Shown here: positions 37,346 through 47,098 of the stretch, piece after piece
How positions within the stretch are numbered: position 1 is the stretch's first letter
Layout of the letters: each line of letters begins with the position of its first letter
The notes under the pieces: generated by a model
The model's input: only the letters and a program-made list of their open reading frames with translations
The model's database searches: none
What the model was told of the DNA's origin: nothing
Position numbers and translations under genes: made by a program
Origin: Spirochaetaceae bacterium
GTDB taxonomy: Bacteria; Spirochaetota; Spirochaetia; DSM-27196; SKKC01
Assembly (NCBI GenBank): GCA_007694005.1
Contig: RECN01000197.1
Coordinates: 1-64,000 of the forward strand
Length of the DNA: 64,000 nucleotides
Direction: 5' to 3'

Positions 37346-39648
37346 ACATGGCACGTACAACGCTTCTCACTCTCTCAATGGCGTTCCTGCTCGTTACCGG
37401 TGCTGCCGGTGACGTTGTGTTCTCCGATCTGCATCTGTCTCCGGACAACCATCTGCTCTTTCAGGCAGAGGTTCAGGCTCCGGGCATCGGTCGATACCGC
37501 GCCGCGTTTCTGACCGAACTGAGTGACGGGCATACGCGCGCCCTGACCGTGTTTCCTGAGCAGATGCAATATCTCAGCGCTATCGGCGAGATACACGTGC
37601 AGAATCGATTCGGAATCTTCCGACTCCGGAGCGACGAGTCCGGTTTTCAGCCGGTAATCACCGAACAATCCCGATCCGGCTCCATAGACGTTACCTTAGG
37701 TGCATTGGGCGAAAGCCTCGTTTCACCCGACGGGCAGTACCTGATCCGTCTTGAAAGACAGTCACCATCTCAGGCTTATCTGATTCTGCAGAACATAGGG
37801 TCAGGAGAAGAGATTGTACTGAGCCGGGGCGTTGAACGCACCGACAGTGGCCCCCCGGCGAAATTTTCTCCTGATGGATCGGTGATCGTATACTCGGACA
37901 CGAATTCGCTGTACTACTTTTCCATCCCCGCGTACGAGACGGGGAGGCTGACCAGCGAGCGTTTCCGTCGGATCGGCGACGGGTCCATAGGTCAGGCAGG
38001 CTTTAGCGAGAACGGTTACCTGTTCCTCGCCCGGGGTAGAGTGATCTACCGGACTTCGCTGAACGCGCTTTTCGCCCGAAGCCTGCTCCACGACGGCTTT
38101 GTAAGCAGTACGGCAGTCGCCAGGCTTCCGTTCGCCTTCGAATCAGGCCTCGACACCATGATCGCTGCTCCGGACGGACGGTCCGTTCTGATTCAGCGCG
38201 GAAGCGATCATATACAGCTTTTTCCGATACAGCCTGCCACCGACATAACTGACATACCAGCACTTCGCCTGCCGCCAGGCACACAGTTACTGGAGACCAC
38301 CTGGGTTCGCGACGGCCTGCTCTACATTCTCGTGACAAGCCCGTTTAGCAGCGACAGGACATCCCTGTACCGGGTCCGGCAGAGTGGTGGCCGATGGACG
38401 ACGGATCGTGCCTTGAGCACGCAGGATATACGCAGCATCGTCTCTTCACCAGACGGCCGGCGTATCGCGGTCCTTCAGCGTGACAGAGTCGTAATCCGGG
38501 ACTCCGAAGCGCTCGATCTCGTTGCAACGATCAGCGCAGACCGTCCTTTGAATGTAGTCTGGACGTCGAACGACGAACTGGTGCTCGGCGATTTCGAGAC
38601 GATACGGCGTGTCAATGTAGGAACGGCACGAGAGCAGGTTCTCGCCCTGTCTCGCGCCGATCGCCTGAGCTTCCCGGTACGCGCCGGTCAGGAGTCGGCT
38701 GATTCAGTCAACGTCCTCACCGGACTGCGCGCATTTGTTATGGATCCTTCGAGCGCGGAACTGGAGATACCCGAGGACACACCCGACTTTGGATTGCGGA
38801 ACACCGTATCCGACCGGTTTCGTGTGTATCTCGACGTGCTTCCGAGTGGACGCTACCGGAATCAGATCATGGTGCGGAATGTTGCAAGCCTCGAGACCCG
38901 ACCGCTTTTTGAGACACCTCCATTCCGTTTTCGGCCGCTTCCGGAGACAGCCGAACCGGTGGATTTTGAGTATTTTCGCCATGGCTCACGGGCGCGTTCG
39001 CGCGATGTGGCCGTCGTGATTAACCTGCCGCGCTCCTCGGAAGGGTTACTCCACGTGCTTGACGTGCTTGACCGTTATGAGATTACCGCGACCATGTTCA
39101 TAGGCGGTGAGTTCATTCGCCGGAACCCGGAAGCGACCCGCGCCCTGGCACGAAGCCGGCACGAGATCGGCAGTCTGTTCGCCATACATCGGGACCTTAC
39201 CGACGCCGAGTTTTCGGCGGACGAGGCCTTCATACAGCAGGGCCTTGCGGAAACACAGGATCTGTACTTCAATCTCACAGGCAGCGAGCTGAGTCTTATC
39301 TGGCACGCACCGTTTTATGCGTCGTCACCGCTCATACGATCAGCGGGCGCCGCGATCGGGTATCGCTATATAGGCCGTGACGTCGAGACCCTGGACTGGG
39401 TGCCCCTCTGGACGGGCGAGCGGCGCTCTGCGCTGTATCAGCCGACATCAGCATTGCTCGAACGGGTCGTCCGCAACGCGATGCCGGGTTCCATCATCAA
39501 CCTTACGCTGGGTATACCCGGGGAAACAGGGCTGTTTCCGGGTCGGCCGGATTATCTCTGGCAGCGTACAGAAACACTCATCAATGAACTTCAGGATCTT
39601 GGATTTTCCGTACAACCGGTTTCGACGCTTCTTTCGAGAGCACGCTAA
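37333..39648 (+). CDS. Secreted protein with beta-propeller-like region and C-terminal polysaccharide-deacetylase-like domain (catalytically degenerate)
   Basis: Signal TTLLTLSMAFLLVTGAAG; repeats such as LVSPDGQYLIRLER, KFSPDGSVIVYSDT, VSSPDGRRIAVLQ; NodB-like VLDRYEITATMFIGGEFIRRNPEATRALARSRHEIGSLF. Confidence 0.75.
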   Translation: MRTMNMARTTLLTLSMAFLLVTGAAGDVVFSDLHLSPDNHLLFQAEVQAPGIGRYRAAFLTELSDGHTRALTVFPEQMQYLSAIGEIHVQNRFGIFRLRSDESGFQPVITEQSRSGSIDVTLGALGESLVSPDGQYLIRLERQSPSQAYLILQNIGSGEEIVLSRGVERTDSGPPAKFSPDGSVIVYSDTNSLYYFSIPAYETGRLTSERFRRIGDGSIGQAGFSENGYLFLARGRVIYRTSLNALFARSLLHDGFVSSTAVARLPFAFESGLDTMIAAPDGRSVLIQRGSDHIQLFPIQPATDITDIPALRLPPGTQLLETTWVRDGLLYILVTSPFSSDRTSLYRVRQSGGRWTTDRALSTQDIRSIVSSPDGRRIAVLQRDRVVIRDSEALDLVATISADRPLNVVWTSNDELVLGDFETIRRVNVGTAREQVLALSRADRLSFPVRAGQESADSVNVLTGLRAFVMDPSSAELEIPEDTPDFGLRNTVSDRFRVYLDVLPSGRYRNQIMVRNVASLETRPLFETPPFRFRPLPETAEPVDFEYFRHGSRARSRDVAVVINLPRSSEGLLHVLDVLDRYEITATMFIGGEFIRRNPEATRALARSRHEIGSLFAIHRDLTDAEFSADEAFIQQGLAETQDLYFNLTGSELSLIWHAPFYASSPLIRSAGAAIGYRYIGRDVETLDWVPLWTGERRSALYQPTSALLERVVRNAMPGSIINLTLGIPGETGLFPGRPDYLWQRTETLINELQDLGFSVQPVSTLLSRAR

Positions 39649-39671
39649 AGCAGAATGTGGAGGGGATACCT

Positions 39672-40121
39672 ATGAGCTATCAGACAACAACCAACAGATT
39701 GAACGCATACAGGCAGACACGGGTCAAGACCGCGAGCCAGGGACAGATGATCATCATGCTGTATGACGAAACCCTGAAACAGATCGACCTTGCTGCCTCG
39801 CTTCTCGAGGAGCAGAGCAAGCAGCTCGACCGGGTCCACAACGCAATCGTCATTGCGCAGAGCTGTATCACCGAACTGACCGTCGGTCTCGACTTCGAAA
39901 AGGGCGGTGAACTCGCCGAGAATCTGTACGGCTTGTATCGCTTTTTTAACAGACAGCTCATGGACGCAAATCTGAAAAAGGAAGTGCAGCCGCTCCGGTC
40001 GGTACGGAAGATGATTTTCGAGCTGCGGCAGAGCTGGCACAAGATTATGCAGCAACAGGGCACGGTTGATGCGCACACCGAAAGCGGCTCCAGTCGTAAA
40101 GGTATCAACTTCGCCGGGTGA
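39672..40121 (+). CDS. fliS: Flagellar export chaperone FliS
   Basis: NRLNAYRQTRVKTASQGQMIIMLYDETLKQIDLA, typical FliS N-terminus. Confidence 0.85.
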   Translation: MSYQTTTNRLNAYRQTRVKTASQGQMIIMLYDETLKQIDLAASLLEEQSKQLDRVHNAIVIAQSCITELTVGLDFEKGGELAENLYGLYRFFNRQLMDANLKKEVQPLRSVRKMIFELRQSWHKIMQQQGTVDAHTESGSSRKGINFAG

Positions 40122-40152
40122 CCCCGGTCGCCGAACACCGCTATAATGCGAC

Positions 40153-43008
40153 ATGGCGACAGATAATACCGAAGATCTGTATCTGCTCGACGGATACAGT
40201 CTTATTTACCGCAGTTATTTCGCGTTTATTCGCAATCCGCTCCGAAATTCCCGGGGCGAGAACACGAGTGCGCTATTCGGGTTCTTCCGTTCTCTCTTCC
40301 TCCTTTTCAAGCAGTATGAACCACGTCATTTCTGCGTCGTTCTCGACTCGAAGGGTCCGACCTTCCGTCATGAGAAGTTTCCGGAGTACAAGGGCACACG
40401 GGATGAAACACCACAGGAGCTCAAAGCTCAGATACCCATTATCGAAGAAATCTGTTCCGCTCTCGGGGTCCCCATGGTTCGTTCCGAGGGCTATGAGGCA
40501 GACGATTGCATAGCGACACTCGCTAGTCGGACCACCGACGCCACCCGGCACGCCTGGATCGTAACTGGCGACAAGGACCTTCTGCAGCTGGTGAGCAGGA
40601 CGACGACAGTACTCAAACCGGACACACAGGGTTTTGTCGAAATGACTCCCGAAAGCGTGCCGGAGCAGTGGGGCGTTCGGCCGGATCAGATCGTGGACTA
40701 TCTGTCCCTCGTCGGAGACAGTGCGGACAATATCCCCGGAGTCAAAGGAGTCGGGAAAAAAACCGCCGTACAGCTACTCGGCGAGTATGAAACGCTCGAC
40801 GGTATCTACGAACACGTCGATGAAATCACGGCAAAAGGTACGCGGCAGAAACTGATAGACGGACGGTCGGACGCCTTTCTGAGTCGCGACCTCATAACCC
40901 TCGCCTTCGATGCACCCATCGATGACGGACTGTCACAGTTTGCGATGCCCCAGGAGCTTGCCTACGCGAAGGCAATTCCGTATTTCGAGGAACACGGCAT
41001 GTCGAGTCTGGTGCGTGACGTGAAGGTAATGACCGGTACAGCCGCATCGGACGTTACGACGGCTGCATCGGCTTCAGCTGCATCAGCTCCCGCGGCTGCA
41101 TCAGCTTCCGCAGCTGCGGCATCACCGACAACCGGCTCGGCCATGTCCGAGCGGGCGCAACGCCGCGCATCCGAACTCGGTCAGCTGAAAGGTTCGGTCC
41201 GCGACGGAACGTATGAGTGCGTTACCACCGTCGATGCGCTCGACACCTGGATTTCCGACGCAGCTTCGGCCGGCCGTTTTGCATTCGACAGCGAGACCGA
41301 TGGCCTCGATTCGATGCGCGCAAACCCAGTAGGTTTCTCGCTGTGCATCACCCCGGGGACGGGCTGTTATATAGCCCTGCGTGGACCCGAAGGTGCCGTG
41401 CTCGATCCGGATATCGTGCGCGAAAAACTCGCATCTCTGCTTGAGAACCCGGCTCACACCGTCATAGGACAGAACCTGCAGTACGACTACAAGGTGTTAA
41501 AGCGCTGGGGTATCACTATGAAGGGCACCTTCTTTGACACGCTCGTCGCCGCGTGGCTGCTCGAACCAGGTGTCACGAGCAGTTATGGAATGGACAAGCT
41601 GGCCACCACGTATCTGGGGTACAGCACCATGCACTACGATGACGTTGTACCAAAGGCTGCCCGAGGTTCCGAGCGACCTACGTTTGACACGGTTGATCTC
41701 GAGAACGCGACGGATTATGCCGCTGAGGACGCGGACATCACGATGCGCCTCGGTGAGCTCTTTACCGAAATGCTTGAGGACCGAGGTCTCCTGTCGCTTG
41801 CAAACGAGCTCGACATGCCCCTCATTCGGATTCTCGCGGAAATGGAGTACCGGGGAATCGGGCTCGACAGTGCTGCGCTCGACACATACTCGGAGGAGCT
41901 TGTCGGAAAGCTTGCCGATATCGAGGCGGAAATATATCGCCTGTGCGGGCATGAGTTCAACATCGGCTCAACACAACAGCTGCAGAAGGTACTCTTCGAG
42001 GAACGCGGCCTGAAGCCCAGGAAAAAGACCAAAACCGGCTACTCGACCGATACGACGGTGCTCGAAGAACTGTCAGCCGACGACCCCGTACCCGAACTCG
42101 TGCTTCGGTATCGTGGACTGAGTAAACTCAAGAGCACCTATGTTGATGCGCTCCCGAAAATGGTTAATCCGGAAACGGGGCGGATACACACCAGCCTCGT
42201 CATTTCGGGGACCGCCACCGGTAGAATCGCGAGTCGCAATCCGAACCTGCAGAATATTCCGATTCGTGATGAGGAAGGACGCCGTATCAGGGACGCGTTT
42301 GTCCCGGCCGACGGGAATACGTTTGTCAGCGCCGACTACTCGCAGATTGAGCTCGTCGTCCTCGCGCATCTTTCCGGTGACCCGGAACTGACCGAAGCCT
42401 TCAAGTCAGGGCGCGACGTTCATGCCGCTACGGGGGCCAGGATCTTCGGGTGCAGCCCGGAGGACGTGAGTGCTGAGCAGCGCAGGATCGCGAAAACCAT
42501 CAACTTCGGCGTTATGTACGGAATGTCGGCGTTCCGGCTCGCACGCGACCTGAAGATCCCTCGAAAAGAAGCCGACGCGTTTATTCAGAGTTATTTCTCT
42601 ACCTATAGCCGCATACGCAGTTTTGTCGATGAGTCGGTACAGTCTGCGCGCGAGACGGGCTACAGCACGACGCTGCTGGGGCGACTGCGTCCTATCCCCG
42701 AGTTAAAGAGCCGAAACCGCGTCGAGCGCGAAGGTGCAGAGCGCATCGCGGTGAACACACCGATACAGGGAAGCGCCGCTGACATCGTAAAACAGGCAAT
42801 GCTCAATGTGGACCGGGTTCTGCAGGAGAAACAGCTCAAAGCGAGACTGATCCTTCAGGTTCACGATGAGCTCATGATCGAATGCCCGAGGGATGAGGTC
42901 GACGCGGTGAAGGAGCTCCTTTCTCACGAAATGACGGAGGCAGTCAGTCTCTCGGTACCGCTGAAAGTGCAGATTGAAAGCGGCAGTCGCTGGGGCGAGT
43001 TTCATTGA
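40153..43008 (+). CDS. polA: DNA polymerase I with 5' nuclease, 3'-5' exonuclease and polymerase domains
   Basis: YLLDGYSLIYRSYFAF; FAFDSETDGLDSM exo motif; YAAEDADIT; ADYSQIELVVLAHLSGD; QVHDELMIECP. Confidence 0.97.
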   Translation: MATDNTEDLYLLDGYSLIYRSYFAFIRNPLRNSRGENTSALFGFFRSLFLLFKQYEPRHFCVVLDSKGPTFRHEKFPEYKGTRDETPQELKAQIPIIEEICSALGVPMVRSEGYEADDCIATLASRTTDATRHAWIVTGDKDLLQLVSRTTTVLKPDTQGFVEMTPESVPEQWGVRPDQIVDYLSLVGDSADNIPGVKGVGKKTAVQLLGEYETLDGIYEHVDEITAKGTRQKLIDGRSDAFLSRDLITLAFDAPIDDGLSQFAMPQELAYAKAIPYFEEHGMSSLVRDVKVMTGTAASDVTTAASASAASAPAAASASAAAASPTTGSAMSERAQRRASELGQLKGSVRDGTYECVTTVDALDTWISDAASAGRFAFDSETDGLDSMRANPVGFSLCITPGTGCYIALRGPEGAVLDPDIVREKLASLLENPAHTVIGQNLQYDYKVLKRWGITMKGTFFDTLVAAWLLEPGVTSSYGMDKLATTYLGYSTMHYDDVVPKAARGSERPTFDTVDLENATDYAAEDADITMRLGELFTEMLEDRGLLSLANELDMPLIRILAEMEYRGIGLDSAALDTYSEELVGKLADIEAEIYRLCGHEFNIGSTQQLQKVLFEERGLKPRKKTKTGYSTDTTVLEELSADDPVPELVLRYRGLSKLKSTYVDALPKMVNPETGRIHTSLVISGTATGRIASRNPNLQNIPIRDEEGRRIRDAFVPADGNTFVSADYSQIELVVLAHLSGDPELTEAFKSGRDVHAATGARIFGCSPEDVSAEQRRIAKTINFGVMYGMSAFRLARDLKIPRKEADAFIQSYFSTYSRIRSFVDESVQSARETGYSTTLLGRLRPIPELKSRNRVEREGAERIAVNTPIQGSAADIVKQAMLNVDRVLQEKQLKARLILQVHDELMIECPRDEVDAVKELLSHEMTEAVSLSVPLKVQIESGSRWGEFH

Positions 43009-43595
43009 GACGGATCATAGGGGTCGCGGGAAAGATCTGCAGCGGCAAGAGTGCGTTCACCACCATGCTCCGCGACTGCTCGTTTCATGAGATCGACGTG
43101 GACGCGGTCGGTCACGAGGTCGTGCAGGAACAGATAGACGCCATCGAGGCAGCATTCGGTGCAGCGGTCGTTACCGGAGACCGACGTGTCGATCGCAAGG
43201 CGCTCGGACGGATCGTGTTCGCAGACGCCGCAGCCCTTCGAAAACTCGAGCAGATCGTACACCCTCGTATGGTAGAAGCGGTCCACTCCCGCATCAGGGG
43301 AAGCGATCCCGAGGCCCGTATTGTCGTAAATGCCGCGCTGCTGTTTCACATGGGCTTACACACGCTTTGTGACCACGTGGTCGTCGTTCGCGCATGGTTT
43401 CCGGTGCGGCTTATTCGCTCCCTGAGGAGGGACGGACACGGGCTCAAGGCTACGATCGCGCGCTTTGCGCGTCAACGCAGTCTAAGCTTATGGGGGGAAA
43501 CGGTCGATATTACTATTGTACGTAACTCAACAAGTCGGCGTGCGTTGCAGCGAAGGGTTGCTGCGTTCCTGCGGGATCAGGAAATCGAATGCTAA
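43005..43595 (+). CDS. coaE: Dephospho-CoA kinase, TTG start
   Basis: IIGVAGKICSGKSAFTTML P-loop directly after TTG in a TTGA overlap with the polA stop; DVDAVGHEVV. Confidence 0.88.
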   Translation: MRRIIGVAGKICSGKSAFTTMLRDCSFHEIDVDAVGHEVVQEQIDAIEAAFGAAVVTGDRRVDRKALGRIVFADAAALRKLEQIVHPRMVEAVHSRIRGSDPEARIVVNAALLFHMGLHTLCDHVVVVRAWFPVRLIRSLRRDGHGLKATIARFARQRSLSLWGETVDITIVRNSTSRRALQRRVAAFLRDQEIEC

Positions 43596-43616
43596 CAAGG
43601 CAGGGCAAAACTACCT

Positions 43617-44399
43617 ATGGATCACCGAAAGCTTCTCGTAGTCATCTTGTCCGTAACACTGTTTGCGGCGCTTGTTCTCGGAATCAGTCTTCTGGCCTTG
43701 TATCCGGGCGGGGATCGCGCAGCTGAAGGTGTGCGCACCGCAGACAGCAGGCGGGTATTCGATCCCATCGAGTACGTCCGATCGTCGGACGGACCGATAG
43801 GCATAATCGAAGACGAAGATGAAGACCCTGATGAACAGGACGGGGATGTGGTTATCGTGTACGGCTCCCGCCGTGAAACCGAAGACGCAGCGGGGCGTGC
43901 AGCGCGTGACAGCGACACCGTTGAAACAGCCGAAGTCCCAGCCGAAACCACTGCAGACGCAGATGCGCCCGTAGAACCGCAACCGGCTCCAGAGCAGCCC
44001 GCCGCGCCGAGGCAGCCGGCACCGCAACAGCCACGCCCCTCGACGCAGCCGTCACAACCCGCTGCACAGACTGCGCCACAGCAGACCAGACCGGCACCGA
44101 GTCAGCCTGAGCCTCCGACCCCCGATACCCGAACCGCAGCCGTGCGAACGACCGGCAGCGAGTACTGGATACAGGTGGTGTCATCGCCGAACCGCGATAC
44201 CGTGGAGCAGGCCCGTGAAACCCTGTCTGAACGGAGTCTTGGAAGTGTGATCTTTCCGGTCGAAATAGAGGGAAGGCGATTCTACCGGCTCCGCATCGGG
44301 CCGTATCCTGATCGTCAGGAAGCCGATAAGTTTCTCGTGTGGATACGCGATCTACCCGGTTTCGACGACAGCTACGTTTCGGTAGTCTTCCGAAGCTGA
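43617..44399 (+). CDS. SPOR-domain membrane protein with Pro/Gln-rich linker
   Basis: N-terminal TM, P/Q/A linker, C-terminal YWIQVVSSPNRDTVEQARETL...FYRLRIGPYPDRQEADKFL. Confidence 0.85.
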   Translation: MDHRKLLVVILSVTLFAALVLGISLLALYPGGDRAAEGVRTADSRRVFDPIEYVRSSDGPIGIIEDEDEDPDEQDGDVVIVYGSRRETEDAAGRAARDSDTVETAEVPAETTADADAPVEPQPAPEQPAAPRQPAPQQPRPSTQPSQPAAQTAPQQTRPAPSQPEPPTPDTRTAAVRTTGSEYWIQVVSSPNRDTVEQARETLSERSLGSVIFPVEIEGRRFYRLRIGPYPDRQEADKFLVWIRDLPGFDDSYVSVVFRS

Positions 44400-44403
44400 G
44401 ACC

Positions 44404-45345
44404 TCAGATCTGAAAATCAGGAATCTGCTTTCTGTCCCGCGACTTCAGTACGAAATCCGCGGGGCGGTTATACACGGTACTGCCCGGCGGAACTGAGCTC
44501 GTAATCCACATATTTCCGCCAATAATACTGTTCGCCCCGATCACCGTCTGTCCGCCAAGTATCGTTGCACCGGCGTAAATCGTGACGCCGTTTTCAATGG
44601 TCGGATGCCGTTTTACGTTCGCCTCATCCTTGCGCACGCTCAGGGCGCCGAGCGTCACACCCTGGTATATCTTGACGTGGTTTCCGATGATTGTGGTCTC
44701 GCCGATGACCACACCGGTTGCGTGGTCTATGAAAAAGGAATCGCCTATCGTCGCCCCTGGGTGTATATCTATTCCCGTGCGTCCGTGGACGTACTCGCTC
44801 ATCATTCTGGGCAGGAGCGGTATATTCCGTATCCACAGCTCGTGGGCGATCCGATGAACCATGATAGCTTCTATACCCGGGTAGGAGAGAATGACTTCTT
44901 CCCGGCTCTTGCTGGCCGGATCTCCGGCAAAGGCCGCATCAACATCCATGCGCAGCCGTCGTCGTATGTCGGGCAGGCCCGCGAGCAGCTCGTAGGTGAC
45001 CCGTTCGGCTTCCTGATGCGAGGAGTCCAGCTCTTCGGTTTCTGTCATATGCTCGCAGGATGGATCACCTTCCATACGCCGGCGGAAACAGATCGAACGT
45101 TGTGTCTCGGGGATCAGATAGCGACAGACCCGATTCAGGGATTCGGCCACCGAGTATCGCAGCTCCGACCATCGGTGTGCTCCTTCCTCCTGAAAGCCGG
45201 GAAATACAAGGGCCTGCAGATCCGCAATGATCTGTTGCACCTGATCCCGTGAAGGGAGGTTCGGGCCGTCGAGATGGTTTATGCCTCCTACATCCTCATA
45301 TGAGTTCAGGATGGAGGACACGACTCCGTCAAGCTCTGCAATCAT
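44404..45345 (-). CDS. cysE: Serine O-acetyltransferase
   Basis: HRIAHELWIRNIPLLPRMMSEYVHGRTGIDIHPGATIGDSFFIDHATGVVIGETTIIGNHVKIYQGVTLGA left-handed beta-helix hexapeptides. Confidence 0.93.
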   Translation of the reverse strand: MIAELDGVVSSILNSYEDVGGINHLDGPNLPSRDQVQQIIADLQALVFPGFQEEGAHRWSELRYSVAESLNRVCRYLIPETQRSICFRRRMEGDPSCEHMTETEELDSSHQEAERVTYELLAGLPDIRRRLRMDVDAAFAGDPASKSREEVILSYPGIEAIMVHRIAHELWIRNIPLLPRMMSEYVHGRTGIDIHPGATIGDSFFIDHATGVVIGETTIIGNHVKIYQGVTLGALSVRKDEANVKRHPTIENGVTIYAGATILGGQTVIGANSIIGGNMWITSSVPPGSTVYNRPADFVLKSRDRKQIPDFQI

Positions 45346-45419
45346 CCCATAAGTATGTGTGTGGCACTCGACACGCGTCAACCTTGCTGCAGGGCAGATC
45401 GGCGTGTCACAATGCCGGC

Positions 45420-45986
45420 ATGAGCACACATAGCCACCTGTTGTGGCACGAAGTTGATTCAGAACCGGTTCTCGACGGTAAAATATTCCAGCTTGTCAGA
45501 TCGCATCGTCGTTCCGAAGACGGACGTTCAACAGATTACATGATGGTCGACTGTCCTGACTGGGCGAACGTGATCGCAGTTGTTCCGAATGAAACGGGCG
45601 AGGACTGCTTTTTGATGGTTCGCCAGTTCCGTCAGGGCGGTAACTGTCTGACCCTGGAGTTCCCTGGCGGGATGGTCGATGAAAACGAGGATCAGGCCCT
45701 TGCAGCACTCCGCGAACTCGCCGAAGAGACCGGGTATGTCGCCGACCGCGTGGAGCATATAGGACGGACAAACCCGAATCCGGCCTTTATGACAAACAGC
45801 GTACACACCTACGTCGCGCACGGAGTGAGGCGGAACGGCGGGCAGTCTCTCGATGAGAATGAACTCGTCGACGTTGAGCTTGTACCCTGCGCGAAGGTAC
45901 TGAACGGATTACTCCCCGAGTTCTTTGCCCACGGGATTATGATTATTGCCCTGCACTGGTACGTGAGATGGCTCGCACGATCATAA
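45420..45986 (+). CDS. NUDIX hydrolase (ADP-ribose pyrophosphatase-like)
   Basis: Nudix box GGMVDENEDQALAALRELAEETGY. Confidence 0.92.
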   Translation: MSTHSHLLWHEVDSEPVLDGKIFQLVRSHRRSEDGRSTDYMMVDCPDWANVIAVVPNETGEDCFLMVRQFRQGGNCLTLEFPGGMVDENEDQALAALRELAEETGYVADRVEHIGRTNPNPAFMTNSVHTYVAHGVRRNGGQSLDENELVDVELVPCAKVLNGLLPEFFAHGIMIIALHWYVRWLARS

Positions 45987-46441
45987 CCTCCGACGATCTG
46001 GTCTGGTTTGGCGCGACTGCTGTCTCAATCGGCCTGGCGATCGCCAACGGCTTCTTTCTGATCGAGATCATTCATAACGTATTTGCGGTGGCCATGCGCA
46101 TGGTCGCAGCAGGCGGTACCATGCTTGTGTTACCGATCATCCTCGCCACCATAATCGTCACCTTCGGGATACCTTCCCTGTATCGCTGGGCACAGGGACA
46201 GTTCCTTCTCCTGGTGTGGTTTCTCGGAGTCAGCAGTATTCAGTGCATGGCTCTCGGTTCGGCCATTCTGATTCGCACACGCCTGATTGCCCGGCTCACG
46301 AACGGCACCGTCGACGATGTACTGCAGCTTGTCGGCCCGGTCTACGAGCCTGTCGGATGGAGTCTGTTTGCGGTCGCATTTGTTGCCGGGGCCTGGGCGA
46401 TATACGCGCGGGTGCGCATGAATAAACAGGACGAAAAATAG
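45968..46441 (+). CDS. Hypothetical multi-pass membrane protein
   Basis: Several hydrophobic segments; overlaps the NUDIX 3' end by 19 nt. Confidence 0.6.
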   Translation: MARTIITSDDLVWFGATAVSIGLAIANGFFLIEIIHNVFAVAMRMVAAGGTMLVLPIILATIIVTFGIPSLYRWAQGQFLLLVWFLGVSSIQCMALGSAILIRTRLIARLTNGTVDDVLQLVGPVYEPVGWSLFAVAFVAGAWAIYARVRMNKQDEK

Positions 46442-46442
46442 A

Positions 46443-46515
46443 AGGCGCCGGTCGGATTCGAACCGACGAATGGGGGCTTTGCAGGCCCCTCCCTTAACCA
46501 CTTGGGCACGGCGCC
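46443..46515 (-). tRNA. tRNA-Cys (anticodon GCA)
   Basis: Minus strand GGCGCCG...CCTGCAAAGCC...GGTTCGAATCC...CGGCGCCT: 7-bp acceptor stem, T-loop GTTCGAATC, anticodon GCA, discriminator U73 as expected for tRNA-Cys; CCA not encoded. Confidence 0.95.
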
Positions 46516-46535
46516 GAAACACGTGCGGGATCAAG

Positions 46536-46564
46536 AATATAGTACAGGCGGCAGTTCCTTTCAA
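46536..46564 (-). promoter_or_regulatory. Putative tRNA-Cys promoter
   Basis: Minus strand TTGAAA - 17 nt - TATATT, -10 about 20 nt upstream of the tRNA 5' end. Confidence 0.6.
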
Positions 46565-46605
46565 GTGCCTGGAACTGCCGGTATCTGTACTTCCTCAGTG
46601 CGTGC

Positions 46606-47052
46606 TCAGTACACCCACTCCTCGTTGCCTGCCTCGTATTCGACGATTTCGCCGTCGTTGAAAAACAGTTTCATCTCCCGCTCGGCGCTCTCGGGACTGT
46701 CCGATGCGTGTATGATATTCTTGGTCGTAACGCCGGCGAAGTCACCTCGTATCGTACCCGGCAGGGCATCCTCGATTTTCGTCGCTCCACACAGCCTGCG
46801 TACCGCGGCGATAGAACCCTCACCACGAATGGCCATGGCAAGAACCGGACCTGAGGTGATGTAACCGATCAGATCCGCAAAAAACCCCTTGCCCTGATGC
46901 TCGCTGTAGTGCGTCTCGGCGCGTTCCTTCGGAATCTGCATGAGCTTCATACCGACGATCGTAAGACCCTTCTGTTCGATTCGCCGGATGATCTCCCCGG
47001 CAAGCCGGCGTTGGAGAACACCGGGCTTTAACATTACGTATGTTGTTTCCAT
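46606..47052 (-). CDS. ndk: Nucleoside diphosphate kinase
   Basis: TYVMLKPGVLQRRLAGEIIRRIEQKGLTIVGMK; GSIAAVRRLCGATK; IIHASDSPESAEREMKLFF (active-site His in IHAS/D). Confidence 0.95.
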   Translation of the reverse strand: METTYVMLKPGVLQRRLAGEIIRRIEQKGLTIVGMKLMQIPKERAETHYSEHQGKGFFADLIGYITSGPVLAMAIRGEGSIAAVRRLCGATKIEDALPGTIRGDFAGVTTKNIIHASDSPESAEREMKLFFNDGEIVEYEAGNEEWVY

Positions 47053-47098
47053 ACGCTGATTCTCGCTTAAACCGGCGGAATCTGCAACAATGTGACCT

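Noticed and set aside
46549-46580. Calling the hairpin an intrinsic terminator of ndk
   Set aside because: No T-run follows on the minus strand, and it overlaps a good promoter match.
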